Virus record (IMG/VR): IMGVR_UViG_3300037156_000076 | Span: 1 to 50,643 of that record | DNA: 50,643 nt | Direction: 5' to 3' (one strand) | Source: a virus | In this document: positions 1 to 6,231 of the stretch, piece by piece | Position numbering within the stretch: the stretch's first letter is position 1 | How the letters are laid out: each line of letters opens with the position of its first letter | Position numbers and translations under genes: made by a program | The notes under the pieces: generated by a model | The model's database searches: none | The model's input: the letters and a program-made list of their open reading frames with translations, nothing else | Told to the model about the DNA's origin: nothing

Positions 1-142
1 CTCGGGTCTTCCATCCCGCCGCCTTGAACGGAAGAGGCTTCTTGATGCACTGAATCAACAAGGTTTTGGCTGGGTCAAGGTTCCGCAGGCTGGTTGACTT
101 CCCGCTACCTGAGTTGCCAAGGATCAATGTAGCGATACTCAT
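1..142 (-). CDS. Phage AAA-type ATPase, N-terminal part (runs off window start)
   Basis: The first 47 residues are present. They hold a clear Walker A motif, GNSGSGKST, at residues 9-17, typical of the single-domain P-loop ATPases found beside DUF669 and ssDNA-binding proteins in phage recombination operons. The start at 142 has GAGG five bases upstream. The open frame leaves the window at base 1 with one base unused. The ORF entering at base 50643 on the same strand continues it exactly in frame and supplies a Walker B-like IIVIDD, so this and 50210-50643 are very probably one gene on a circular molecule. ATP hydrolysis in phage recombination or replication is inferred from the family. Confidence 0.85.
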   Translation of the reverse strand, partial: MSIATLILGNSGSGKSTSLRNLDPAKTLLIQCIKKPLPFKAAGWKTR

Positions 143-149
143 AAACACC

Positions 150-296
150 TCAGTTCGGCTGGTTATCCCATTGCCGCTCAATCCTAGCGGCCTCGGCTTC
201 GTACTCTTTGCGCTGATCGCCATCGAACTGTTCGGGCGAAAAGGCGCCGACCTTCATCCAGTCAAGCTGGGCGGCCAGTTGCGGCGATGCGTTCAT
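150..296 (-). CDS. Small hypothetical protein (48 aa)
   Basis: A 48-residue ORF fills the space between the coiled-coil protein and the ATPase. It has a strong ribosome site (TGAGGA, four bases before ATG), and its start lies just after the upstream stop, so it is probably translated with its neighbours. The product is acidic and polar with a C-terminal helix rich in Glu, Ala and Arg. No family is recognised. It belongs to the leftward early operon. Confidence 0.65.
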   Translation of the reverse strand: MNASPQLAAQLDWMKVGAFSPEQFDGDQRKEYEAEAARIERQWDNQPN

Positions 297-303
297 GGAT
301 TCC

Positions 304-1515
304 TCAATAAGCGATGGTGACGCCAGGGATGACGCGGGTGGCGATCAGGATTACGGCTTGCTTTGCCGCGCCCTCGGTCATTCCGCCAGCAACAAATGCG
401 TCCAGAGCTGCGCGATTGATCTTTGCCTTATGGGCCTTGTCGGCCTCGCGGGCATCCTGCTGGCGAATGATTTCGTCAGCGGCGGCGTTGTGTTTGGCGA
501 TCTGATCAAGGCGCGCCTGCTCGACCGCTGCGGCTTGGCGCTGAATGGCTACCAGTCGATCCTGCTCGGCACGCTGGGCGGCTTCTGCATGGCGGCGCTC
601 ATCGTCAGCTTTCTGCTGGGCTGCACGCTGCTCAGCGGCCAACTGATCAGCCTTGGCCTGTATCGCCTGGCGTTCAGCCTGTTCAGCCTGCAGCTTCAAT
701 TGCAGGGCCTGATTAGCGGCGGCAGATTCGGCCTCGCGAGCCTTCTGATCAGCATCACGTTGAGCTTGCGCTGCCTGATCGATCAGCGCCTGTTCGCGCT
801 TGGCTGCCGCATCACGTTCGGCCTGCGCTGCTGCGGCGGCTTCGCGCTGGGCCTGCTCTACGGCGGCACGGGCAATGGCCGCATCGCGTTCTTGCTGCTC
901 GCGCTCGACCTTCTCTGCATTGAAGCGGGCGATCTCTGCCAGTTCTGCTTCGTGCTTCTGGCGAGAGATCAGGGTGGCGCGTAGCTTTGTTAGGGTGGAA
1001 TCCTTGGTCAGGGCCGCGTCTTCTGCGAACTCTTCCCACTGACTACCCATCTGGATGGCTTCGACCGATGCTATGGATTCCGACAGGACGGCAGCGTTAA
1101 CATCGGTCAGGTCCAGACAGAAATCATGGATGGCCTGAACCGCATCAATATGCTGATCGCGACGAGCTACTTCGGCCGACTCCCAGTCAGTCAGCGGCTT
1201 GCGGGTGGTATCGCGCAGGGTGTCCATTTTTTTGACCCAGGCTGCCAATTCAAGCTCAATCACCTTCGGCATTTCTTTCAGCTTTTTCAGGTAGTCGCGC
1301 CCGGGCTTTTCAACTGCCACTTTTGAGCTGCTGACCTTGGCTGCCAGTGACGCGATCCGGGCTCGCCCTTTCGCGGTGGAGAGATCAGGAACCTCGCCGG
1401 TCACTTCCTTCTCGACAATAGTGAAGAATTTATCCAGGCCACCGGCCACGTAAATGGCGGGCGCGTTATCAGAACTGATGTCATCGATGGTGATGACTTG
1501 CTGTGTTGCGGACAT
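304..1515 (-). CDS. Coiled-coil recombination-operon protein (DUF1351-like N-terminus)
   Basis: 403 residues. Residues 1-130 resemble the N-terminal domain of phage proteins encoded beside ssDNA annealing and ATPase genes (DUF1351-like; recognised by the pattern GRxxIxSLAxKVxxSK and RKPLTDWE). Residues about 180-355 are an almost uninterrupted Ala/Glu/Gln/Arg coiled coil. The last 40 residues form a small globular tail. GGAG stands five bases before the ATG. A role with the ATPase in recombination is inferred from position only. Automatic annotation often labels such proteins TolA-like because of the coiled coil; that label should not be trusted. Confidence 0.75.
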   Translation of the reverse strand: MSATQQVITIDDISSDNAPAIYVAGGLDKFFTIVEKEVTGEVPDLSTAKGRARIASLAAKVSSSKVAVEKPGRDYLKKLKEMPKVIELELAAWVKKMDTLRDTTRKPLTDWESAEVARRDQHIDAVQAIHDFCLDLTDVNAAVLSESIASVEAIQMGSQWEEFAEDAALTKDSTLTKLRATLISRQKHEAELAEIARFNAEKVEREQQERDAAIARAAVEQAQREAAAAAQAERDAAAKREQALIDQAAQAQRDADQKAREAESAAANQALQLKLQAEQAERQAIQAKADQLAAEQRAAQQKADDERRHAEAAQRAEQDRLVAIQRQAAAVEQARLDQIAKHNAAADEIIRQQDAREADKAHKAKINRAALDAFVAGGMTEGAAKQAVILIATRVIPGVTIAY

Positions 1516-1573
1516 AAGGGCTCCATGCCGCGATGAACGCAGCCTTGAAATATTCAGTTATTGGGCGATCAGA

Positions 1574-1690
1574 TCAGCGAGCGCGCTGAGTCTCGATATG
1601 GATGCGGTTTGGCAGATCGGCGACCCGAACAAATCCAAGAAACTGGAGCAGCTCAACGACTTCCCTATAGCTCTTTCCGGTCATGCTCAT
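1574..1690 (-). CDS. Small hypothetical protein (38 aa)
   Basis: A short ORF whose ATG overlaps the stop of the upstream gene (ATGA) and has a strong GGAGG five bases before the start. This coupling argues it is translated despite its length. The product is a single predicted helix followed by a basic tail. No family recognised. The 58 bases between it and the next gene hold nothing I can name. Confidence 0.55.
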   Translation of the reverse strand: MSMTGKSYREVVELLQFLGFVRVADLPNRIHIETQRAR

Positions 1691-1914
1691 CCGTACCTCC
1701 GCATTTTTTCCAGCAAGGCCATCGTATTGCGGGACTGGATAAACATCAGGCACTGGCCGTAGCGCTTATGCTCCAGGCAGTCGATGGCGCCGAGGGCGTA
1801 GGCCATCTCTACCGCCATGGACGTTTCTGAGTGCAAGCTGATGTCATCGCCGCTCGCAATCAACTTGTCGATCCGTGAGTCGATCATGCCCACTGCTGTT
1901 TCGTGCCGACTCAT
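1687..1914 (-). CDS. Hypothetical early protein (75 aa)
   Basis: 75 residues beginning MSRHETAVGMIDSRID, mainly helical. The ATG overlaps the TGA of the upstream gene by four bases and AGGAGC lies upstream, so I prefer this start over longer in-frame extensions that would overlap the neighbour in another frame. The gene is part of a run of ATGA-coupled small genes read from pL. Function unknown. Confidence 0.7.
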   Translation of the reverse strand: MSRHETAVGMIDSRIDKLIASGDDISLHSETSMAVEMAYALGAIDCLEHKRYGQCLMFIQSRNTMALLEKMRRYG

Positions 1915-2123
1915 GGTTGAGCTCCTATTGGCGGGCAGATCGTTTCCATCTGCGCTATCGCTGATTTGATTCGGGCAGATCGGCCTGCCAGCGCCTGCTC
2001 TGCATTTCGTTTGCACACGGCAGCCCACTCGGCATCGCCGCTCTCGCACATATCGTTGCCGCCGGAGCGAGGCGAGTACTGCCACCAATCGGTCCAGCCT
2101 GTATGCGCGCCGGACTGGCTCAT
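1911..2123 (-). CDS. Hypothetical early protein (70 aa)
   Basis: 70 residues, Trp- and Cys-containing N-terminus and an alanine-rich helical second half. It overlaps its neighbours by four bases on both sides (ATGA at 2123 and at 1914), with GAGGA about nine bases before the start. It resembles no family I know. Accessory early function presumed from context. Confidence 0.7.
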   Translation of the reverse strand: MSQSGAHTGWTDWWQYSPRSGGNDMCESGDAEWAAVCKRNAEQALAGRSARIKSAIAQMETICPPIGAQP

Positions 2124-2320
2124 GACCGATTTCCTCTGCGCGAAGCCTGTTTTATCTCGGCTCCGCGCTCGGTATCGCTCATGCGAATCCAGCGGTCATG
2201 CCGAAAGTTGTGATCGTCCAGCGCCGCTTGATTGCCTGACCGGCATTCTTCGCAGCATCCTTCGTGAAGCGTTTCAGTTAGTTCGCCGCACTGAGGGCAG
2301 CTTTTATCCTTGTCGGGCAT
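2120..2320 (-). CDS. Small zinc-finger-like protein
   Basis: 66 residues beginning MPDKDKSCPQCGE. Four cysteines in the order CPQC then CCEEC suggest a small zinc ribbon. I chose the ATG at 2320 because GGAGG sits five bases upstream; the ATG 12 bases further up would include that site in the coding region. It is coupled by ATGA to the next gene. The C-terminal half is basic and polar. Its partner, nucleic acid or protein, is unknown. Confidence 0.7.
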   Translation of the reverse strand: MPDKDKSCPQCGELTETLHEGCCEECRSGNQAALDDHNFRHDRWIRMSDTERGAEIKQASRRGNRS

Positions 2321-2338
2321 GACTGCCTCCATAGGCGG

Positions 2339-2506
2339 TTATTCGGTGGGTGGTGCGTTGCGTTCGGCGAGCATGGCGTCTGCCATTTGGTAAGCGCAGG
2401 TCGCAACATCAGCATTGATGCTGTCTTCACCTGAATCGAAATAGCCATCCTCTGCAGCTTTCCAAGCAAGCGGCATAGCCTTAGCCGCAAAATAGGCAAT
2501 GCTCAT
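2339..2506 (-). CDS. Hypothetical early protein (55 aa)
   Basis: 55 residues beginning MSIAYFAAKAMPLAWK, compact, acidic and helical. Its start lies 26 bases inside the end of the upstream zinc-ribbon gene and the ribosome site is weak (AGAAGA), so translation may depend on coupling. A different frame over the same stretch is longer but has a low-quality, shadow-like composition. No family recognised. Confidence 0.55.
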   Translation of the reverse strand: MSIAYFAAKAMPLAWKAAEDGYFDSGEDSINADVATCAYQMADAMLAERNAPPTE

Positions 2507-2702
2507 CGTCGGCATCTTCTATATCTGCGCGCCCAAGGATGCACTGCTCGGCCAGCTTCATTTGGTCGTGCTCGGCTTCGCAGATAGGGCAGATGTAGAC
2601 CTCGGTAACGGATGGCATGCAGCATTCGCGCGCCCCATCCTCGTCATCATGCTGTTCGTTGCATTCGCCGCACTCGTACTTGATCACGACTCCTTTGCTC
2701 AT
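2481..2702 (-). CDS. Zinc-ribbon-like early protein, first gene after pL leader
   Basis: 73 residues starting MSKGVVIKYECGEC. Cysteine pairs (CGEC, CC, CPIC, then C and CLFC) imply two metal-binding knuckles. I use the ATG at 2702, which has GGGAG seven bases upstream, rather than the in-frame ATG at 2780 that lacks one. It is the first well-supported gene downstream of pL, a position that in lambda holds N, but it is not arginine-rich and I do not call it an antiterminator. Confidence 0.7.
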   Translation of the reverse strand: MSKGVVIKYECGECNEQHDDEDGARECCMPSVTEVYICPICEAEHDQMKLAEQCILGRADIEDADDEHCLFCG

Positions 2703-2734
2703 GGTCTTGCTCCCGGTTAATTTCCAATGCCGCC

Positions 2735-2941
2735 TCATCGAAGCGGCATCAGTAAATCTGTGGGTATTGCTCTCGTGCACAGGCCGACGTTCGATTTCAC
2801 GTCAACTCCCATCAGGCCTTGGGCCGTCAAGTTATTACGCAGCTCACCGCTACGCCCTCCGAATGAGGTCTCCTGTGCCCAGCGCCGACATGAGGTCGAA
2901 TCGCTGCCTACCGTTACGCGGTAGGTCTGCTGGCTATGCAT
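2735..2941 (-). CDS. Leader ORF resembling short conserved Pseudomonas prophage ORFs
   Basis: A 68-residue frame beginning MHSQQTYRVTVGSDST lies in the pL leader. The phrase MGVDVKSNVGLCTRA looks to me like a translation that recurs in Pseudomonas prophage leaders and like the ash/Icd-type ORFs of enteric prophages; this is from memory and unverified. There is no convincing ribosome site. What is conserved may be an RNA rather than a protein. Low to moderate confidence as a coding gene. Confidence 0.4.
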   Translation of the reverse strand: MHSQQTYRVTVGSDSTSCRRWAQETSFGGRSGELRNNLTAQGLMGVDVKSNVGLCTRAIPTDLLMPLR

Positions 2942-2977
2942 CGGCCAGCTCGGCGTCCATCAGGTTGTTAAAGAGCG
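2907..2977 (-). promoter_or_regulatory. nutL-like site: consensus boxA and boxB-like hairpin
   Basis: On the minus strand 2977-2966 reads CGCTCTTTAACA, the consensus boxA. About 40 bases further along the transcript, 2925-2907 forms a 7-bp stem (CCTACCG/CGGTAGG) with a five-base loop CGTAA, shaped like boxB. The site is about 50 bases downstream of the predicted pL start. The boxA-boxB gap is longer than in lambda. Antitermination of the leftward operon is inferred. Confidence 0.6.
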
Positions 2978-3032
2978 AAGACCTTAATGAGGCCCTATCG
3001 CAGATCCGGTGGTTTGTCGCTGCGATGGGTGA

Positions 3033-3061
3033 ACAATACCGCCGGTATTGTATAAGGTCAA
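3033..3061 (-). promoter_or_regulatory. pL-like early leftward promoter
   Basis: The minus strand reads TTGACC (3061-3056), a 17-bp spacer, then TATTGT (3038-3033). Operator oL1 covers the -10 and spacer and oL2 overlaps the -35, so repressor binding should block it. It would start transcription near 3026, into the boxA leader and the leftward operon. Confidence 0.75.
3034..3050. promoter_or_regulatory. Repressor operator oL1
   Basis: CAATACCGCCGGTATTG is a perfect odd-length palindrome with 8-bp arms around a central C. It matches the operators beside the repressor gene at 5641-5706 and overlaps the pL -10. Confidence 0.8.
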
Positions 3062-3075
3062 TACCTCCGGTCATG
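3059..3075. promoter_or_regulatory. Repressor operator oL2
   Basis: CAATACCTCCGGTCATG shares the left arm and core of oL1. Its centre is 25 bp away, the same spacing as between the sites at pR. It overlaps the pL -35 and the base just upstream. Confidence 0.7.
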
Positions 3076-3092
3076 TTATTTTCACACACCCA

Positions 3093-3119
3093 CAAAAAAG
3101 CCCGCTCAGTCGGCGGGCT
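3093..3119 (-). terminator. Intrinsic terminator, second of tandem pair below the immunity operon
   Basis: On the minus strand AGCCCGC and GCGGGCT form a 7-bp stem with a seven-base loop, followed by six T. It lies between the end of the repressor operon and pL, and should stop repressor-operon transcription from entering pL. Confidence 0.8.
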
Positions 3120-3159
3120 CATCTATCAGGTCAGGCGGGGAGGGCGAATCGCAGGCAAT

Positions 3160-3184
3160 AAAAAGCCCGGTGGTTGGCCGGGCT
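3160..3184 (-). terminator. Intrinsic terminator at end of the immunity operon
   Basis: The minus strand has a stem AGCCCGG/CCGGGCT with a seven-base loop and a run of five T. It starts at the stop codon of the membrane-protein gene. With the copy at 3093-3119 it makes a tandem stop. Confidence 0.85.
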
Positions 3185-3716
3185 ATTTGTCTTTTGGGGA
3201 TTGCAGAGCTGTTAGTTTTTTTCCGAGCTGCTTGCTCCTCTGAGCCCGCTCATAAACCTTGTTCTTGAAGTCGGCTAGTTCCCGGCTCTCGCCCAAAATC
3301 AGGAATAGGCTCGCCATGCTTACGCCCAGGCTGGAGCCCGTGAAAATGGTGATTAGATGGTAGACCTTCCAATTTCCAGTTGAAAATAGAAGACCAAAGC
3401 CAATGATCAGCGCCGATGCCGCATAGAACAATATCGCGAACTGGATTTGACGGAGTTTTGCTCTGACCGTCTCGGTTATCCTTCGTCGCTCGCTGCCCGT
3501 AATTCCTTTGATTTCCCTCAATCCATTGAAGTTAACCCATAGCTGAGTGGCGAATGTAAGCGGAATCAAAAATACAGAAATCAGCCCCCACTGAACGGAT
3601 GGCGGGGACGCCTGATCAAGTGACGAAATGATGTAATGGGCGAGAATCCCGCCCATAGCGGCGCAAAGCAGCACTGCAAGCGTGCCGCCACCCGTCCATC
3701 CGCTTTGGTTTCTCAT
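3183..3716 (-). CDS. Four-helix inner-membrane protein in the rexB position
   Basis: 177 residues with four hydrophobic segments (about 11-30, 43-62, 92-111 and 119-141). A basic cytoplasmic-type loop around 66-90 contains GSERRRI, and the C-terminal tail is short and charged. Lambda RexB, as I recall it, has the same pattern: two helices, an Arg-rich loop, two helices, short tail. The start lies one base after the stop of the 354-residue gene (TGA-T-ATG), so the two are translationally coupled. Transcription should come from pRM through the repressor. A pore or exclusion role is inferred from topology and position; I see no sequence motif that proves it. Confidence 0.75.
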   Translation of the reverse strand: MRNQSGWTGGGTLAVLLCAAMGGILAHYIISSLDQASPPSVQWGLISVFLIPLTFATQLWVNFNGLREIKGITGSERRRITETVRAKLRQIQFAILFYAASALIIGFGLLFSTGNWKVYHLITIFTGSSLGVSMASLFLILGESRELADFKNKVYERAQRSKQLGKKLTALQSPKDK

Positions 3717-3717
3717 A

Positions 3718-4782
3718 TCACAGATCGTCCGCAGTTATTGCTGGATCAGCATCTCCCTGTCTGAGCTTGCCAACCAACCAGCCGTGCATTTTATGGTACA
3801 GAATCCCTTCGTCCAATAGTCCATTTATCAATTTTGTAACTGAAATTGGACCGGAAAGACGTAAGTCAGCCCCTTTGATCTCGCCCCCGCCAGCCAGTTC
3901 AATCCGTACGTCCGCTTCCTCTGCGTGCCGAAGCGAGGTCGCAATATTGTCAATTACGATCTGTCCAACCCTGGTTGTTTGTCGCAGGTAAGTAATTTCA
4001 AGACTGACCTTGAGGTTAGCATCATCCAGGTCCTCTTCAAGGTCTAGCCTATTAAACCAATCAGCCCCCATAGCAGCTTTAATTACATCACCCGCAAAGC
4101 CGGTGGGAAAAAAACGAACCCGACGAGCATTCACTTCCACCTCATCATCTGTACGCGTCTGAGGCTCAGGCTGCCGCTCTCCTTCTGGAATCTCTTGCGC
4201 AGTGGTGATCGGTGCGCCAATTTGTATCTTTTTCACCGGGGCTCTAGCTATCCGCTCGTAGGTCTCCTGTGAAGGCTGATCCTGCAGAATGATCGCAGTC
4301 CCGATAGTTACGCCGCCAAAGCTGCCGATTAGCCAGCCAAGATGAGCCTCAAGCTCCCTGGATCTAAGCTGGCTTGATTGAAGCACCACGAGGTGATTTT
4401 CGAACACGCCGAAATACAGAAACGAGTCTACGAACTCCCGCCTATGACGCTCTCTGTCAGCAGGGCCTTCTATATTGTTAAGCGCTTCATTGGTAAATGC
4501 GTCCAGCGCGTACGAGTCGGCGTCCTCATTGAGCGTGATGTAAGCCTGGCTGCGACCTGGCTCAAAATAGAGCATCTGGCAAAACAGCATACCGCTGTAC
4601 TCGCGCTTATGATTTACGACCCGGAAGCTGTCGGCGTCAGCATTTACAATCTCTTTACGGTGACCGACTTTATGCGCAGGGCTTTCATCCGCAAACACTC
4701 TTGATAGTATTTCCTGAAGATTCCCACCTCCGCTTATCACTGCTCGTTTGTAGTGAATAGTTTTTGTTACAGACTCAGCCAT
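3718..4782 (-). CDS. Cytoplasmic protein in the rexA position
   Basis: 354 residues, no signal or membrane segment apart from a weakly hydrophobic stretch at 149-166. The central region (195-220) is a Pro/Glu/Gln-rich linker, so two domains are likely. A segment at 229-241 reads FAGDVIKAAMGAD and recalls a GDILK..GA segment of lambda RexA; this is a by-eye comparison only. The gene starts 50 bases after the repressor gene and is coupled to the membrane protein downstream. The stretch looks AT-richer than the structural genes, as expected of a cargo gene. Expression in the lysogen is inferred. It could instead be an unrelated lysogenic-conversion gene. Confidence 0.7.
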   Translation of the reverse strand: MAESVTKTIHYKRAVISGGGNLQEILSRVFADESPAHKVGHRKEIVNADADSFRVVNHKREYSGMLFCQMLYFEPGRSQAYITLNEDADSYALDAFTNEALNNIEGPADRERHRREFVDSFLYFGVFENHLVVLQSSQLRSRELEAHLGWLIGSFGGVTIGTAIILQDQPSQETYERIARAPVKKIQIGAPITTAQEIPEGERQPEPQTRTDDEVEVNARRVRFFPTGFAGDVIKAAMGADWFNRLDLEEDLDDANLKVSLEITYLRQTTRVGQIVIDNIATSLRHAEEADVRIELAGGGEIKGADLRLSGPISVTKLINGLLDEGILYHKMHGWLVGKLRQGDADPAITADDL

Positions 4783-4832
4783 GCCTCTCTCCCTGGTAAA
4801 GTAATCAGTGTGGCTTTTCGTTTTATCCCGCC

Positions 4833-5630
4833 CTACAAATCCCCGCCACGCCAGATCACCTGGCCAGTGATGCGGTGCTCGTATATCTCGCCGTCAGGCA
4901 ATACCTGATCGGGGTACTTAGACTCATCCGGGTTGTCGCTCTGGATAATCCAGGAGCTGCCATGTTTGATGAGGCGCTTTACCAGCGTGCCTTTTTCTTG
5001 ACTCTCCAGAACAAATATCCCGCCATCCTTTGGCTCGATACGCGACCCGTCTACTAGCAGTACGTCGTGGTCGCTGATCGTTGGCCACATGCTTTCGCCA
5101 TGGGCATAGATCACCTTGAGGTTCTTCGGATTAACCCCCTTGATTCGTAGCCAGTCGCGCTTGAACGCCAAGGTGTTGCGGAGGACTACGTGCGTGTTGT
5201 CGTACCCATTGCCGGCAGCAGCCTTGGCCGTGTACTGATCAACAAAGGCGAAGTCGTCCCAGTTGGTAGTGACAGGCTCACCTACCTTAAGCGGTACAAC
5301 ATTTTCTGCGCCCGCGGTCTCGGCTCGATCCACCACAACCGAAAGGGACGAGGCCATGCCTTCAAGCTGGTCGGCTAGGGTAGGGCTGAATTCCGAGACA
5401 GGCACATGGAGTGCTCTTGCGAAAACTGTCGCAGCACGAAGGCTTAATGCGGTTCGCCCATTCATGAAATGACTGACCGCGCCCTGGGTAACCCCTTCGC
5501 CCAGTTCGGCGGCGATCTTTTCCTGGGTCAGCTTAAGCTCTGCGCGCTTCTTCATGAAAATCGCTTTCAGCCGGGCGCTGTCTAGCAGCTGCCAGTCTGA
5601 GAGAGGGAGTCTTCTGGAGTCTTTAGTCAT
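4833..5630 (-). CDS. cI: CI-like prophage repressor with S24 peptidase domain
   Basis: 265 residues. Residues 31-80 form an XRE-type helix-turn-helix (LTQEKIAAEL, then QGAVSHFMNGR). The C-terminal half is a LexA/UmuD-type self-cleaving domain with the catalytic Ser in GESMWPT (Ser180), Lys in LVKRL (Lys218), and a probable Ala139-Gly140 cleavage point in AAAGNG. It should bind the five 17-bp operators at 5641-5706 and 3034-3075 and be inactivated in the SOS response. There is no Shine-Dalgarno sequence; the predicted pRM start is only a few bases before the ATG, so the mRNA may be leaderless. It heads an operon with the two rex-position genes. Confidence 0.92.
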   Translation of the reverse strand: MTKDSRRLPLSDWQLLDSARLKAIFMKKRAELKLTQEKIAAELGEGVTQGAVSHFMNGRTALSLRAATVFARALHVPVSEFSPTLADQLEGMASSLSVVVDRAETAGAENVVPLKVGEPVTTNWDDFAFVDQYTAKAAAGNGYDNTHVVLRNTLAFKRDWLRIKGVNPKNLKVIYAHGESMWPTISDHDVLLVDGSRIEPKDGGIFVLESQEKGTLVKRLIKHGSSWIIQSDNPDESKYPDQVLPDGEIYEHRITGQVIWRGGDL

Positions 5631-5639
5631 CGCTGAATG

Positions 5640-5667
5640 ATATTACCTGCGGTATTCGCGCAACCAA
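5640..5667 (-). promoter_or_regulatory. pRM-like repressor maintenance promoter
   Basis: Minus strand: TTGGTT (5667-5662), 16-bp spacer, TAATAT (5645-5640). The start would be near 5633, about three bases before the repressor ATG at 5630, as with the leaderless lambda cI message. Operator oR3 covers the -10 and spacer; oR2 abuts the -35, where bound repressor could activate. Confidence 0.6.
5641..5657. promoter_or_regulatory. Operator oR3 (over pRM)
   Basis: TATTACCTGCGGTATTC matches the palindrome consensus at 12 of 17 positions. It is the most divergent of the three sites here and overlaps pRM, like lambda OR3. Preferential binding by Cro is inferred. Confidence 0.65.
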
Positions 5668-5681
5668 TATCGCCGGTATTG
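5665..5681. promoter_or_regulatory. Operator oR2
   Basis: CATTG-type arms: CAATATCGCCGGTATTG differs by one base from perfect oL1. It lies between the -35 elements of pRM and pR, with its centre 24 bp from oR3 and 25 bp from oR1. Confidence 0.75.
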
Positions 5682-5708
5682 ACTAGTAGCAATACCGGCG
5701 GTCATACT
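5679..5708 (+). promoter_or_regulatory. pR-like early rightward promoter
   Basis: TTGACT (5679-5684), 18-bp spacer, CATACT (5703-5708). oR1 fills the spacer and -10. It would start near 5715, some 25 bases before the cro start. Confidence 0.65.
5690..5706. promoter_or_regulatory. Operator oR1 (over pR)
   Basis: CAATACCGGCGGTCATA has the consensus left arm and core and sits inside the pR spacer and -10, so repressor bound here should shut pR. Confidence 0.7.
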
Positions 5709-5739
5709 TGGGGCACGTAATTAGTTTGAGGACGCCGCT

Positions 5740-5934
5740 ATGCGCCGTATCCCGCTTTCAGAATTTGCCGCAGAACACGGCCATACCAAGGCCGCAAAGC
5801 TGCTCGACTGCACCCAGGGAGCCCTAAGCAAGGCAATCCGTGTTGGTCGAGAAATCATCGTCATATGCGGCGATGACGGAAGCCTTTCGGCCCAAGAGCA
5901 GCGCCCGTTCCCCTCTCAAAAATCAGCCGCTTAA
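5740..5934 (+). CDS. cro: Cro-like repressor
   Basis: 64 residues. Helix-turn-helix around residues 8-33 (AEHGHTKAAKLLDCTQGALSKA) split over the usual Cro spacing, then a short beta-rich tail. It is the first gene from pR, divergent from the CI-like repressor and separated from it by the three operators. It is expected to repress pRM and early promoters during lytic growth. The size and position match phage Cro proteins of Pseudomonas. Confidence 0.85.
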   Translation: MRRIPLSEFAAEHGHTKAAKLLDCTQGALSKAIRVGREIIVICGDDGSLSAQEQRPFPSQKSAA

Positions 5935-5966
5935 ACCAATTTCACCCCAAGCAAGGAGCTACAACC

Positions 5967-6161
5967 ATGCCCGAAGAACCGCGTCCTAACCGCAAGCACA
6001 TCAACCAAATCAAGGTTCGTCTCGATGATGAGTTCGAGGACCTACTTACCTGCGCTGCAAAAATCCACGGCACCAGCAAATCAGCCCTTGCCCGCGAAGT
6101 TCTCAAGTCTTGGCTTGGCGATGTTGTTGCTGATTCTAAGGCGGATAGCCGTGTGGCCTAA
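5967..6161 (+). CDS. Ribbon-helix-helix DNA-binding protein
   Basis: 64 residues with the Arc/CopG pattern: a basic N-terminus, a beta strand HINQIKVRLDD (about 11-21), then helices ending in SKSALAREVLKSWL. GGAG stands eight bases before ATG. It is second after cro, a slot that holds cII in lambda, but the fold is different. Target sites and role are unknown. Confidence 0.75.
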   Translation: MPEEPRPNRKHINQIKVRLDDEFEDLLTCAAKIHGTSKSALAREVLKSWLGDVVADSKADSRVA

Positions 6162-6231
6162 AGCACTTCAGTAGGGCCCGCGCAGGTACCACAGAGGTAC
6201 TCAATAGGGACCAGTAGTTAGAGGAGGGCCT

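Noticed and set aside
295-984. A 229-codon plus-strand frame with membrane-like composition
   Set aside because: It is the antisense of the Ala/Glu/Gln-rich coiled-coil gene; the Leu/Cys-rich composition is a mirror of that bias.
2278-2499. A 73-codon minus-strand frame overlapping two small genes
   Set aside because: Basic, shadow-like composition with no ribosome site; the 55-residue frame (2339-2506) over the same bases has a more natural composition.
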